A stretch of 64,000 bases of DNA from Candidatus Poribacteria bacterium. GTDB taxonomy: Bacteria > Poribacteria > WGA-4E > WGA-3G. The stretch lies in the NCBI GenBank assembly GCA_022819945.1, contig JAJEGI010000129.1:1-64000 (forward strand), read 5' to 3'. Position numbers and translations under genes: made by a program. Below the pieces are notes generated by a model. The model was not told the origin of the DNA. It saw only the letters and a list, made by a program, of their open reading frames with translations, and did not search any database. Every line of letters starts with the position of its first letter. The stretch's first letter is position 1. Below are positions 1-9,342 of the stretch, in pieces.

Positions 1-659
1 ACCAAAAGATCAAGCGTGTCTTGTAGGGTTTCTGACAAGTTTTCACTCTCTTGAATAGACTTCTGAGATCGCATCTCCGCTCTCCGTTGGATTGATACTT
101 TACTATACCTACCGTCAGATGTAGTTCCGAAGCACCATCGATTTCATCAGCATCCATCGCAGACGAAATAGAGTAATCTTTGAAATTTAAGGGAGGAACG
201 ACCCGGGAGAGGTAGCCATTCGCATTTGGTTCCGTGTCGAACCGTTTCCCAGGGTGCTTGCAATTGCGCGGGGAGTCCATTCTCTGGCGGTTCTGATCGG
301 ACATAATAGTAGGCATGAGACAATATAGACAGCAGACTACAAGCCCTGATGAGGTGACTATCAGCCAAGTGCTTCGCGTCTGCTTCTAAAATAGGGAACT
401 GCTCAATGAGGTTACGTAAACGGAGCGATGAATAGTGATTGGGTAACTCGGCAACAAGATTCTCCCATACATCAAAGTAAGCTGGCAATCGCTGAGTTGT
501 TGGATTTAGAGGAACAAACCCTCTATTGCTGGAAAGAAATCCAAGGTTTTCATGCCCGAGTATTGTATTGGTATCAGATGCAAGGTCCAAAACGATTCGC
601 GAGGGCGTTGCTGTGTTTGGATCAGTTGACCTTAATTCAGTTTGATCTTTGTTATGCAT
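1..659 (-). pseudogene. indoleamine 2,3-dioxygenase-like gene, frameshifted and partial
   Basis: Reading leftwards from an ATG at 659, preceded by AGGAGG, the protein runs through GFVPL, LPAYFDVWENL, LRNLIEQFPIL and LLSILSHAYYY to APWETV. This is the order of conserved segments in the N-terminal half of indoleamine 2,3-dioxygenase, a heme enzyme that opens the tryptophan indole ring. After APWETV (about position 240) the frame is lost, but the next frame continues with RVVPPLNFKDY and ELHLTVGIVK. After about position 100 a third frame continues with VSIQRRAEM and a helical tail that fits the family. At least two frameshifts are therefore present, and the C-terminal heme-ligand region lies outside the window. 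Family assignment is by pattern only. Sequencing indels are the alternative to a true pseudogene. Confidence 0.55.
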
Positions 660-956
660 TGCTAATAAAAACCTCCTGAATAGGTACATTATAGCAAATC
701 CCATAATTAGGTGCCCACGCGGGCAGGATCGTACGGACTGGGCAACCCTATAAGAAACACCCAAGCAAAACCCCCTACGAAGGTATAACGTGGGATTCTA
801 CCGCGAAGCGTAAACATATTTTCGGATTCTACTATGCTTAGATATACATCTATCTTAACATGGATTATTATATTCAAACTCGACCCATCCGTCAAATTAA
901 ATCTGTAGAACGGGTGTGTAAATATTTTGGCAGCGTTTCCCGAATCAAAACAGTCC

Positions 957-998
957 AAGCAAAAACACCAAAATCTGTGAGTCGCAACTTGGGTTATT
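957..998. repeat. 42-bp direct repeat, copy 1
   Basis: This copy matches 1134-1175 at all but two positions. Both copies end in GCAACTTGGGTTA, which is also the terminal inverted-repeat sequence of the 505-bp element at 33081-33585. The pair may be two ends of decayed related elements. Confidence 0.8.
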
Positions 999-1133
999 GT
1001 TACTACAAACGAGTCGCAAAAAAGTTGCACTTTTTTTGTTTAAATTTTTCAAGACGGACGTAAAATCATTGATATACGCAGAAATACCGTTTTTTGCTTG
1101 GGGTGCTTCTGCGGATTTCTGGGGATTTCTTGT

Positions 1134-1175
1134 AAGCAAAAACACCGAAATCTGTGAGTCGCAACTTGGGTTACT
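1134..1175. repeat. 42-bp direct repeat, copy 2
   Basis: This is the second copy of the repeat at 957-998, in the same orientation with a 177-bp offset. It again ends in GCAACTTGGGTTA. Confidence 0.8.
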
Positions 1176-1223
1176 TTTAGGAAAATAAATCAAGGTACAG
1201 GGCATAATTGTCCAGAAGTTAGG

Positions 1224-1991
1224 CTAAATGTTTTGGAGACACCTTCTGATGTAAGGCACATCATCCACCCACAAACTATCAACACCACCCGATTTCTGAG
1301 ACGAGACCGCCCAAGCGACATCTTTTGGTGTCCGAATGAACCCGGCTTCTACGACAATCCCGTTTGCGCGTAGTTTCTCGACTTTGCGCTTAATAGCACC
1401 TGTAAAAGCGTTATAAAGTCCGAAGTGGTTAACCCGACTCCAACCCAAGATCATACGGTTTGCATCAATAGCGGCGGCTGCTTTGAGGAAATTCGCGAAC
1501 GGGTTAATGAGAATCGCGCTCGTCTGTAATTTCGGTTCTAAACGTTTGGCATCAATAAGCAGTTGCTTGTGCAGGTAAAAAGTGAGAATGCTGGTGAGGT
1601 GGACAACTTCAAAATGCCGAATCCGTTCTAAGATGATAGGGAGTATCTCTGGCGTGTCCGATTTCGGTTCAATGAAGCACGGCATCTGATTCTCGCGTGT
1701 AAATCGGAGGGCATCATCAAGGTGTGCGACGGGTTCATCCGAGGTTAGCATTGTTAACTGTTGTACCTCTTGCCAAGTGAGTTCACTGAGCGGTATTGAA
1801 CAACCTGTTGCTTCCTGAATACTGTCTCGGTTGAAGTCGACATGGATCAACACGGGTTGTTTGTCTTGGGTGAGACAGACATCAAACTCATATCCATCGG
1901 CACCGTCTGCCAATGCCTGCTTAAAGGAAGCGAGTGTGTTTTCTGGTGCGCGTCCCATACCGCCGCGATGTGCGAAGAGTTGGATTTTCAT
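1224..1991 (-). CDS. glycerophosphodiester phosphodiesterase family protein
   Basis: A 255-residue GDPD-family TIM barrel, predicted to hydrolyse glycerophosphodiesters to glycerol-3-phosphate and an alcohol. The N-terminus shows the family signature AHRGG (residues 7-11), PENTLASF (16-23) and the metal-binding YEFDV segment (about 34-38). The second catalytic histidine follows in LIHVDFNRDS; the usual HD pair here reads HVD. There is no signal peptide, so the protein is cytoplasmic. It lies 26 bp downstream of the HNH gene on the same strand and may be cotranscribed. No clear ribosome-binding site precedes the ATG. Substrate specificity cannot be read from the sequence. Confidence 0.85.
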   Translation of the reverse strand: MKIQLFAHRGGMGRAPENTLASFKQALADGADGYEFDVCLTQDKQPVLIHVDFNRDSIQEATGCSIPLSELTWQEVQQLTMLTSDEPVAHLDDALRFTRENQMPCFIEPKSDTPEILPIILERIRHFEVVHLTSILTFYLHKQLLIDAKRLEPKLQTSAILINPFANFLKAAAAIDANRMILGWSRVNHFGLYNAFTGAIKRKVEKLRANGIVVEAGFIRTPKDVAWAVSSQKSGGVDSLWVDDVPYIRRCLQNI

Positions 1992-2017
1992 AATGCATTG
2001 CTCAATTGCTTAACTTA

Positions 2018-2449
2018 TCAACCAATGTTCGGCAGGTGCTGACCCGAGTCTCGCAATGCTCTTCTCAGATTTACCTGTTCAAAACGATTCATATTCAGTG
2101 CCTCAACCGTCGCTCTACCGGTTCGCGTGCGCCCAATGACAAACAGAAAGTCATCACTCCACATAAAATGTCGACTCCATTTTTTTAGTCTTGGATTAAA
2201 GAGCGGAACACGTTGTCCTGTCCGCGGATCAGTAGCGTGAGTTTTGACGTGTTTATGATTGTTGCACCATGGGCACGCCCATGCTAAATTATCTAATGTA
2301 CCTTCGCCTCCAATTTTTCGAGGAATAACGTGTTCACAGTGAAAAGGAGAGGTAGTAAAGTTATCAGGTGCCTGGCAGTATTCGCAAAATCCTTCGGCAC
2401 GCTCGCGTACCTGCTGGCGTTCGGATCCAGAAATACGCTCAGAAGGCAT
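2018..2449 (-). CDS. HNH endonuclease
   Basis: A 143-residue HNH nuclease. The segment FCEYCQA is followed by HCEHVIPRKIGG, then LDNLAWACPWCNNHK. This gives the His, Asn and His catalytic positions plus two Cys pairs expected to bind a structural zinc. Such stand-alone HNH proteins cut DNA but their targets are usually unknown. The start codon overlaps the end of the upstream gene by 11 bp, so the two are translationally coupled. No toxin, restriction or phage gene is adjacent, so a biological role cannot be assigned beyond nuclease. Confidence 0.85.
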   Translation of the reverse strand: MPSERISGSERQQVRERAEGFCEYCQAPDNFTTSPFHCEHVIPRKIGGEGTLDNLAWACPWCNNHKHVKTHATDPRTGQRVPLFNPRLKKWSRHFMWSDDFLFVIGRTRTGRATVEALNMNRFEQVNLRRALRDSGQHLPNIG

Positions 2450-2948
2450 CGCTTTCTACCTTTTTATCTGATTCCACGCTGTGGTTTTCAGCATAAGTCT
2501 CTGGTGTAGATTCCGCGGTAAATTCAGGGTCATCTAAGTGAGAAACAATGAGTCCCAATTCTGCCATAATTTCTTTTACAGGTTTCCCCCAACGATGCAC
2601 TAAAATAGTGAGGGCTTCCAGACGCTTAATATCCATAACTGTCGACTGCTGCAAAAGTGCTTCATACGCCTGCTGCTCGTCATCGCTTAAAGTTTCATCT
2701 TCACGCTTGTGCCGTAACTGCCAATAACGCCGATATGCTTTTTCAGGCAATTGCGAATTCTTTCTTATAAACGCCACCACTTCCGCATCTGTGGCATCGG
2801 GATCGACATCTTCGCCTCCGACGACTTGTTGTTGCTGCCATTCCGTAAACTTCCGCGTGAACTCATCTAATTCCCCAGGCGATAACTGCCTGACACTATT
2901 CAACAAATGTTCAACCTTTAGGTGTGTTGAGTTCTCAATACTTGCCAT
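2439..2948 (-). CDS. hypothetical protein paired with the HNH nuclease
   Basis: A soluble, acidic protein of about 169 residues with no family I can name. It begins with a helical segment (HLLNSVRQLSPGELDEFTRKF), has a charged middle (about 75-110) with RRYWQLRHKRE and DDEQQAYEALL, and ends in an acidic tail. The ATG at 2948 sits eight bases from GGAG; a GTG one codon upstream is also possible. It overlaps the HNH gene and is probably its obligate partner. Whether it restrains, guides or is unrelated to the nuclease is not visible. Confidence 0.7.
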   Translation of the reverse strand: MASIENSTHLKVEHLLNSVRQLSPGELDEFTRKFTEWQQQQVVGGEDVDPDATDAEVVAFIRKNSQLPEKAYRRYWQLRHKREDETLSDDEQQAYEALLQQSTVMDIKRLEALTILVHRWGKPVKEIMAELGLIVSHLDDPEFTAESTPETYAENHSVESDKKVESDAF

Positions 2949-3082
2949 CACTATTTCTCCTTAGAGGCCTAATAATGCCTTCGGCACAACTCGCGCTTAC
3001 CGGTAATGTCTATATGCTATAAGTTTAACACAGATTTCAGTAAACTGCAACGTGTCGCAAGTGAAACAGGTACCGCCTTAAC

Positions 3083-3808
3083 TTAATCCGCTTTGTGCCA
3101 CATCCGCTCGAAGTTATCTTGTGGGGTAAAACCTAAGATACGTTTCGTTTTGACATTCGAGAACTGCTGATGTGGTAGATCTGCGAAGATGTTAAAAATC
3201 TCACAGCGCGAGGGGAGGGCTGCCAGATCAATCTCCAGACCGAGTCGGAACGCTTCGCCTGCATCCCGCCAACTGACGGAAAACGGGTTGAGATCTGTAC
3301 CTTCTGCGGTGTCTTCGTGTTCTCGGAAACTGAGGAACAGATAGCAGAGCACATAGATGTCGTAATGCTCGGTGAAGACCTTACAAATTTCTTGCCCTAA
3401 CCCTTTCGTCAACGGATAGAGTCCGGTGCTTGTGTGCGGCGGGACATCCGGATTAATTTCATAATCGTAGGTCGTATAATCATCACCTTGAATGGTGAAA
3501 TGCGGTCCAGTGTTGATGATACGGCGGATCCCGTGTTCAACAGCGGCGCGCATCATGTTATAACATCCACGCGTGCTGACATCAAAAGCCAACTGTCCGT
3601 CGTGCCGAAGCACAGAGCAGTTGAGAATGGCATCCATTCCTTCAGTGGCGCGCATGACCTGATCCAACGAACCGACATCAATGTGCATCGATTCGTGTTT
3701 TGTCTCAATATCGTTGATGTCTGTAACGCGTAGTGTATAATAAGGCTCCAATGCCTTGACGACATGCGGTCCGAGATAACCGTTACCGCCTAAAATGAGA
3801 ACTCTCAC
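3083..3808 (-). CDS. NAD-dependent epimerase/dehydratase family protein (1)
   Basis: A 241-residue extended short-chain dehydrogenase. The GTG start at 3808 is preferred because GGAGG lies six bases upstream and it immediately precedes VRVLILGGNGYLG, the Rossmann dinucleotide-binding motif. An active-site-like YPLTK (Tyr-x-x-x-Lys) lies in the middle. The C-terminal substrate domain is short for the family. It follows the second epimerase with one base between stop and start, so the two form an operon. Substrate is unknown; sugar nucleotides are the usual substrates of the family. Confidence 0.8.
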   Translation of the reverse strand: MRVLILGGNGYLGPHVVKALEPYYTLRVTDINDIETKHESMHIDVGSLDQVMRATEGMDAILNCSVLRHDGQLAFDVSTRGCYNMMRAAVEHGIRRIINTGPHFTIQGDDYTTYDYEINPDVPPHTSTGLYPLTKGLGQEICKVFTEHYDIYVLCYLFLSFREHEDTAEGTDLNPFSVSWRDAGEAFRLGLEIDLAALPSRCEIFNIFADLPHQQFSNVKTKRILGFTPQDNFERMWHKAD

Positions 3809-3809
3809 G

Positions 3810-4529
3810 TTATGCCTCCTTTGCCTGTGATGGCACGAATTGCGGTTCAAAGTTTAGATGTCCTTTGGCTTTCGCAATCGAGAACCGGGAACCGGGAAAC
3901 TCTGACTGGACATGAAAGATTCGCCACGGCGACGGAGACTCCAGCGCGCCTTGGAAAGCAGCGACTGCATCGTTCATCTCAAGCCACATGGCATCGTATT
4001 CGGCGGTTGCTGCGGCATCAGCAGTGATGAGATTACCGAGGCGGAGGCATGTTACATTAATTTTACCTTCGCGCCCGAATTCGCGACACGTAAATTCACC
4101 GAGATGCTTTGAAAGCACAAAACTATCGACTGACGGACGGGGTCTCCAACTCTCTGTGACTGTCCAGTCTTCACCGTGTTGCTCGAAGAGGCGGAGTGTG
4201 CTCGCGTAAATAGCATGTTTCACACCCTCCGCCGAAGCTGCCATCAGTAGGTTATAGGTGCAGCGCGTCTGGTAGTCGATCGCATAATTGCCCGGCTGCT
4301 CGGCTTCAGCAAGGAGATCAGGTGGTACTTCGGCGATGTGGATAATAGCATCCATGCCGCGTACCAACTCGTTGGTCGACTCGTCATGTCCAAGTTCGCT
4401 TTGCACGAACATTCCTTCAGTATTTTCAACGGGGTACAACTCTGTTAATTGAAGCGTATGTGTTTCCGCTAACGCTCCTGCTACGTTGCGCGCCAGTTCA
4501 GAACCAGCGGAGGTAATCAAGATATTCAT
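3810..4529 (-). CDS. NAD-dependent epimerase/dehydratase family protein (2)
   Basis: A 239-residue protein of the same family as its downstream neighbour. The start is placed at MNILITSAGSELARN, where the nucleotide-binding motif has TSAGSELA in place of the canonical GxxGxxG spacing. No canonical Tyr-x-x-x-Lys is obvious; FVLSKHLGEF is the aligned segment, with Phe in the Tyr position. It may therefore bind NAD(P) without the usual chemistry. An N-terminal extension to 4604 is open but has no support, and no ribosome site is clear. The pair looks like a tandem duplication that has diverged. Confidence 0.75.
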   Translation of the reverse strand: MNILITSAGSELARNVAGALAETHTLQLTELYPVENTEGMFVQSELGHDESTNELVRGMDAIIHIAEVPPDLLAEAEQPGNYAIDYQTRCTYNLLMAASAEGVKHAIYASTLRLFEQHGEDWTVTESWRPRPSVDSFVLSKHLGEFTCREFGREGKINVTCLRLGNLITADAAATAEYDAMWLEMNDAVAAFQGALESPSPWRIFHVQSEFPGSRFSIAKAKGHLNFEPQFVPSQAKEA

Positions 4530-4665
4530 GTTTTTATAGTTTGAATTATTAAGTTTTGCTCCGATTTTTCCGTAAATCGGGTTTCCGACGTGCGTAAACA
4601 ACATCGGAGGCGTTAAAGGTTTAAGGACTTATGAGTGCTTGAAAAAAATCATCTGTGAACTGTGC

Positions 4666-5073
4666 CTACAAAGCCTCCCGAATCTTTGCTGCAATGTTGC
4701 CGATTTCTTCCATATCCCCCTCACTCGGTCGCCACGGTAACCGCAGCGGATCATCTTCCCATCGCGGGATGAGGTGCAGATGGAAATGGAAAACGGTCTG
4801 AAATCCTGCGGCTTCATTCGACTGAAAGAGGTTCATTCCATCAGGGTTCAATGCTGCTCGGATCGCGTTTGCGATTGGAATCGCGGCTTGCATAATTTGG
4901 CTGCCGACCTCTGCGGGCATATCAAAAATATTTCGATAGTGCTGTTTCGGTATCACGAGGGTATGCCCTGGGTTTGCGGGAGCAATATCCATAAACGCGA
5001 AGACGTGCTCATCTTCATATACTTTGGCTGCCGGAATTTCACCAGCGACAATGGCACAAAAAATACAATCCAT
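4666..5073 (-). CDS. HIT family nucleotide hydrolase (HinT-like)
   Basis: A 135-residue histidine-triad protein. It starts with the typical MDCIFCAIVAGEIPAAKVYED and continues with FMDIAPANPGHTLVIPKQH. It carries the catalytic triad HFHLHLIPR at about residues 113-121. HinT-type proteins hydrolyse purine nucleoside phosphoramidates and acyl-AMP adducts. Two N-terminal cysteines (CIFC) form half of the zinc site seen in many members. The length is normal. It is probably a single-gene unit, divergent from the lipoprotein to the right. Confidence 0.9.
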   Translation of the reverse strand: MDCIFCAIVAGEIPAAKVYEDEHVFAFMDIAPANPGHTLVIPKQHYRNIFDMPAEVGSQIMQAAIPIANAIRAALNPDGMNLFQSNEAAGFQTVFHFHLHLIPRWEDDPLRLPWRPSEGDMEEIGNIAAKIREAL

Positions 5074-5230
5074 TACATTGCTTCCTTACACTAAATCTTG
5101 GCAGCCATTTTATCAAATTTGGTGCAGAAAATCAACTGGAAAAGGTTGAAATTTTCTCAGCAAATCCGTTACAATGAATAGGGAACTTTCAGGAAACAAT
5201 CCCAGCCGATACCCAAAAGAGGAAATATCA

Positions 5231-5869
5231 ATGAAAAACCTCTGTAGCCTTCTACTCATAACACTATTTGGTACTTTTGCGAGCTCTCTTCTCTTTTCAG
5301 GCTGTGCCAGCAAATCTACCACGGTCCGGGAATCCGAAGTACGCTCTGAAGATGGTCGAACTGTTCACTTGTCCCAACAGAAAATCGGAAAAACAGAGAA
5401 ATCGAAAGAAGACTTCATCATTGGGTTCAATCCATTCAAGGATGATCCAGATAACCCCAGTCCACACAACCCACTTGTAAAGAAGTTTGGGGACATCCCG
5501 CAAGTTCGGACCTATATACGGTTACAACGCAAGTATTTAGGTGGGAAACCGCTGACAATTGATGAAGCGATTGACCTGTTTACCGCAGACCTATACCTGT
5601 ATCCACGGCAACAAAGGACGAAAAACTGGCTAAAATATCTAAAAAAGCGTAAAAAGGAGTTAGCAAAGAGCGGGAAGTTAGATGAATTTGAATGGAAGTA
5701 CACTGGATCAACATCCACCGATTATACCCGGAAGGGCTATACGCTCAAAACACATACCCATCCGGATGGCAGCAAAACCATATACGATTCGCGTGTGGAA
5801 GGTGTGATAGAGGTTCCACCACAAGCGAAATCGCCGTACGTGGACGAAGATGAGAATGAAAAACGTTAG
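5231..5869 (+). CDS. lipoprotein of unknown function
   Basis: A 212-residue exported protein. The start at 5231 is chosen because GAGGAAATATCAATG supplies a ribosome site and the product begins with a lysine and a hydrophobic stretch ending in LLFSGC, a lipobox. The mature part is highly charged, with a Lys-rich helix (WLKYLKKRKKELAKSGK) and a C-terminal segment with HTHPDGSKTIYDSR. No family is recognised. The lipobox predicts anchoring to a membrane leaflet facing the periplasm. Confidence 0.75.
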   Translation: MKNLCSLLLITLFGTFASSLLFSGCASKSTTVRESEVRSEDGRTVHLSQQKIGKTEKSKEDFIIGFNPFKDDPDNPSPHNPLVKKFGDIPQVRTYIRLQRKYLGGKPLTIDEAIDLFTADLYLYPRQQRTKNWLKYLKKRKKELAKSGKLDEFEWKYTGSTSTDYTRKGYTLKTHTHPDGSKTIYDSRVEGVIEVPPQAKSPYVDEDENEKR

Positions 5870-6365
5870 CAGGAGTATCAGGGTCGCCTGTAGGCAGCTC
5901 TCACCCGGATCCACTTAAGTTAAGCTGAAAGTGGCACTGCATCAGGAAGCAATTTTGGGTGTATTTTTCAGTAGACTACAAGATCTGCCGCAGCATGCCT
6001 TGTCTGTTATTTTCGTTTTGGAAGGGCATTGATAGCATACCATAGCAGCGTTGCAAACGTGCGGTGTTCGTGATTTCCCGATCGCGAGCGTCTATAGTGA
6101 TTACTACCGTACCGACATCCCATGGCGTTATAAAGTGTAGTTTTTTTGACTCTCATCAATTTTAAGGCTTTCAAAGCCGCTAACTTTGGCATTTCTCAAT
6201 CCTCCATCCAATTTGTGGAATTTAACGGAAAAAAATGCACATCGGGTACAAAACTCATCATCATAAAACTACGAACAGCCTCTAAATATTGAGTTCAGAC
6301 GTATAGCAACAGAAAAGGTTTAGATAATTTATAGGACTTACGTATTCTGTCTTACCCCCTGCTTT
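5870..6365. other. gene-free gap
   Basis: This AT-rich spacer lies between the convergent lipoprotein and hydroxyacid dehydrogenase genes. A 61-codon minus-strand frame at 6007-6192 has no ribosome site or resemblance and is not called. A copy of the dispersed AGGACTTACG motif lies at 6333-6344. Confidence 0.5.
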
Positions 6366-7331
6366 TTAGTACCACATCGCTTTATTAACGACGTTTTTCA
6401 GCGGCGCGCCTTCAGCGAACCGACGTGCGTTTTCCAAGAAAAGCTCGAACCGCCGTGCCCCAATGTTCCCTGCATCCTTGACAGCGATATGTGGTGTTAT
6501 TAACACATTCGGCAATTGCCATAACAGGCTTTCAGGAGGCAACGGTTCAATTTCAAACACATCCAAACCACATCCAGCAATGATCCGCTGTTCAAGTGCT
6601 GAAACGAGGTCAGCGAGTTTCGTCGTCTTGCCGCGTCCGATATTGATGAAGTAAGCGGTCTTTTTCATCAGGGAGAAACGGTCTTTGTGCCACATGCCCT
6701 CGGTTTCGGGCGTATGCGGTGTCGTGGCTATCACAAAATCGGCGAGCGGAAGGAGTGTGTCCAGTTCGGCGGGTTCGTGTTTCTCTACAAAATTAACCTC
6801 ATATTCCCAGCGCGCGTCAACACCGATCACTGTCATCCCGAATTCGTTACAGAGACGTGCGGTCTCATGCCCAATCCCACCAACACCGACAATCAGTGCC
6901 GTCGCCTGAGCGAGGTCGATATATCCACCTTTACGTGCATCTTTATCCCAGACCCCTTCACGTTGTGCGTCCATATAATAGGGCAATCCACGCGAAAGTG
7001 CAAGCACGAACATCATGATATGCTGTGCGATATGATCGTTATAGATACCGCGCGGGTTACAGACGACGACCGGATGTTCAATCAGTGCGGGATAATAGTA
7101 GCCGGGGAAGGGACCTGCGGCGGGGTTCTGTAGCCATCGGAGGTTTTTCGCTAACGGTAGTTGTTCAGGGGACACCCAACCGTAGACAGCATCTGCATCG
7201 GGGAGGTGTTCCGCCACTGCGTCGTCTGTCTCTGGCAAGACAACGGTGTATGCGGGTAATTCGGTGTGAAGGCGTTCAGCCCATTCGTGTGATTCCGCGT
7301 TCTGCGGGGGCATGATTATGAGTTTTGGCAC
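6366..7331 (-). CDS. D-2-hydroxyacid dehydrogenase family protein
   Basis: A 321-residue NAD-dependent oxidoreductase. The Rossmann motif VGVGGIGHETARLCNEF lies near 149-165, followed by GVDAR. The C-terminal part carries the family block NIGRGKTTKLADL, then GLDVFEIEPLP with the catalytic acid region, and ITPHIA with the catalytic histidine. The GTG at 7331 is preceded by AAGGA. Members reduce 2-keto acids or oxidise D-2-hydroxy acids; the substrate here is not determined. There is no operon partner on either side. Confidence 0.85.
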   Translation of the reverse strand: MPKLIIMPPQNAESHEWAERLHTELPAYTVVLPETDDAVAEHLPDADAVYGWVSPEQLPLAKNLRWLQNPAAGPFPGYYYPALIEHPVVVCNPRGIYNDHIAQHIMMFVLALSRGLPYYMDAQREGVWDKDARKGGYIDLAQATALIVGVGGIGHETARLCNEFGMTVIGVDARWEYEVNFVEKHEPAELDTLLPLADFVIATTPHTPETEGMWHKDRFSLMKKTAYFINIGRGKTTKLADLVSALEQRIIAGCGLDVFEIEPLPPESLLWQLPNVLITPHIAVKDAGNIGARRFELFLENARRFAEGAPLKNVVNKAMWY

Positions 7332-7465
7332 AGTATCAGTCCTTGGGGGTTATATGATTTCTCACATTTTCGCTTGAAATTTACACGGAAAATATGTTAT
7401 GATTCAGTATGTTAGCCCCGATCACCATGTTGGCAAACGTTCTTGACAGGAGACTAATCTATTTT

Positions 7466-7702
7466 TTATTTATCCCAACTAATGATGAGTCCGATAAGGC
7501 TTCCAATACCAACGACAATACTAATACCGATGGCAAGGTTCGCGCGGTGCGTTGACGCTAACTCAGAACGTCCCTCCATTTTTCCCTTTATCCAACCTAC
7601 GTCCTGCTCAAGCGAACCAAGGCGATCATTCACGCGCTCAAGACGAGCATCCACGCGCTCCATCCAACTCAAGACGAGTTTTTGAAATTCTTGAGTATCC
7701 AT
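7466..7702 (-). CDS. small membrane protein with coiled coil
   Basis: A 78-residue protein with a strong ribosome site (AAAGGAG). Residues 1-45 form a heptad-like helix (LSWMERVDARLERVNDRL, then SLEQDVGWIKGKM). Residues 53-74 are a single membrane segment (LAIGISIVVGIGSLIGLII). Similar tail-anchored coiled-coil proteins are widespread and functionally undefined. It is transcribed divergently from the XPB-like helicase gene. Confidence 0.75.
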   Translation of the reverse strand: MDTQEFQKLVLSWMERVDARLERVNDRLGSLEQDVGWIKGKMEGRSELASTHRANLAIGISIVVGIGSLIGLIISWDK

Positions 7703-7820
7703 GTGTAACTCCTTTATATGACGGAAAGCCTAAAACGAACGCTATCAGAATTTTAGCACAATTTCATGAAAATGCCAAATTTTTTCTTTCCCCATCTCGG
7801 TGAACGGAAAGGTGTAATTT

Positions 7821-9200
7821 ATGGAAACGCCTCTAAAAATCAACTTTGACAAAGGCACCCTCATCTTACAGAACGTTCCAGAGGCACTCGAATCGCAGCT
7901 GCCAGACATTCTTTGGGACGAGCGCACCCTCACCTTCCGCGCGCCCGCCTACCGCTATCGGAAGATTGTCTCGCAATTGCGAGCACACGACATTCCATAT
8001 CAGGATACAGCACGGCAATTCACAGTAGAACCCTTCACGCACCAAAAAGCGATTTCACCTTATCCGTACCAGACCGAGGCGATTGATGCATGGCACGCCA
8101 ACGGTAAACGCGGTGTCGTAAGTCTCCCTACGGGTGCCGGTAAGACGTTCATCGCAATTTTACTCATCGCTGAGACGCAACGTCCGACACTTGTGCATGT
8201 CCCGACGATTGATCTCATGCACCAGTGGTATACGGTGTTGACGGAACACTTCGGACAAGAGATCGGACTGTACGGTGGCGGTCAGCACGAATTGCGAGAT
8301 ATTACGGTAACGACCTATCAGTCTGCTGTCATGCACGCGCCGCACTACGGCAACCGGTTCGGTTTCGCTATTTTTGACGAATGCCATCACCTACCGGGGG
8401 AACAGTATCAATATGCCGCAATCAGCAGCATCGCGCCTTTTCGGTTGGGGTTAACAGCGACACCTGAACGCGTTGATGGAAAAGAAAGTCGACTCTATGC
8501 GCTCGTCGGTGAATGTTGTTATGAAGCGAAGGTGCAGGAACTCTCTGGGAAAACGCTCTCCGAGTACCGTGTCGTGACGATTGCAGTTGAGATGGGAGAC
8601 ACGGAGCGGGTCCAATACGAGGCGGCGCGCCAGACCTACTTAGGCTTTCTCAAGCAGGCGAAAATTAATATGGGGACCCCGCGCGGGTGGCATACATTTC
8701 TCTGGAAGGCATCACAAAACGAAACAGGACGTGCCGCTTTCAAAGCGTATCTCACGCAGAAACAACTCAGTTTTGCCTCCACCACAAAACAGGAATGGGT
8801 GTGGAAACTGATCCAGCGGCACCGCGGCGATCGGATTCTCATCTTCACGCAAGATAACGACACGGCATATCAACTCGGCACGCGTTTTTTTCTACCCGTG
8901 CTCACACATCAGACGAAACTCAAGGAGCGGAACGCCTTTTTAGACGGGTTCCGAGACGGCACCTACTCTATCTTGGTCACATCGAAAGTACTTAATGAGG
9001 GGATAGACGTGCCGGAGGCGAATGTCGCTATCATCGTCTCAGGGAGTGGGAGCGTACGGGAACATGTGCAGCGACTCGGACGTATCCTCCGCAAACGCGA
9101 GGGCAAACAGGCGGTGCTTTACGAACTCATCTCCAAACAGACCGGTGAACACTTTGTCAATAGACGACGCAGGCAACATCACGCCTATCAGACCGCTTAA
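7821..9200 (+). CDS. XPB-type superfamily 2 DNA helicase
   Basis: A 459-residue helicase. An N-terminal damage-recognition-like domain (1-80) precedes the helicase core. Walker A is PTGAGKT at 103-109, the DExH box reads DECHH at about 186, LGLTATPER is motif III, and QRLGRILR at about 417 is motif VI. The compact size and order fit archaeal and bacterial XPB rather than RecG or UvrB. XPB unwinds duplex DNA in nucleotide excision repair. The next gene is a DUF790/Bax1 nuclease, the known partner of archaeal XPB, which supports the call. AAAGGTG precedes the ATG. Confidence 0.85.
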   Translation: METPLKINFDKGTLILQNVPEALESQLPDILWDERTLTFRAPAYRYRKIVSQLRAHDIPYQDTARQFTVEPFTHQKAISPYPYQTEAIDAWHANGKRGVVSLPTGAGKTFIAILLIAETQRPTLVHVPTIDLMHQWYTVLTEHFGQEIGLYGGGQHELRDITVTTYQSAVMHAPHYGNRFGFAIFDECHHLPGEQYQYAAISSIAPFRLGLTATPERVDGKESRLYALVGECCYEAKVQELSGKTLSEYRVVTIAVEMGDTERVQYEAARQTYLGFLKQAKINMGTPRGWHTFLWKASQNETGRAAFKAYLTQKQLSFASTTKQEWVWKLIQRHRGDRILIFTQDNDTAYQLGTRFFLPVLTHQTKLKERNAFLDGFRDGTYSILVTSKVLNEGIDVPEANVAIIVSGSGSVREHVQRLGRILRKREGKQAVLYELISKQTGEHFVNRRRRQHHAYQTA

Positions 9201-9342
9201 AAATTCGTATAGTCTAAAATAGCGTAGCTCCTAATGAAGCAGATCGCTTATGGGCGAGTACGCCGCAAAATGGAGAGCGGATTCGAGAAAACAATGCTAA
9301 AGTTCAAAACTACGTTATTTAATCGCAAGGTATAATTAAAAA

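Larger units (their letters stand above)
660..1223. other. gene-free gap with dispersed repeat pieces
   Basis: No convincing gene is seen. The short open frames on both strands lack ribosome sites and family resemblance. The stretch holds the 42-bp direct repeat pair listed separately. A block near 911-935, with the core GGGTGTGTAAATATT followed by TGGCAGCG, is also found inverted in the MITE at 33.1-33.6 kb. Confidence 0.6.

Noticed and set aside
6007..6192. 61-codon minus-strand frame
   Set aside because: No ribosome site, no recognisable family, and the composition looks non-coding.
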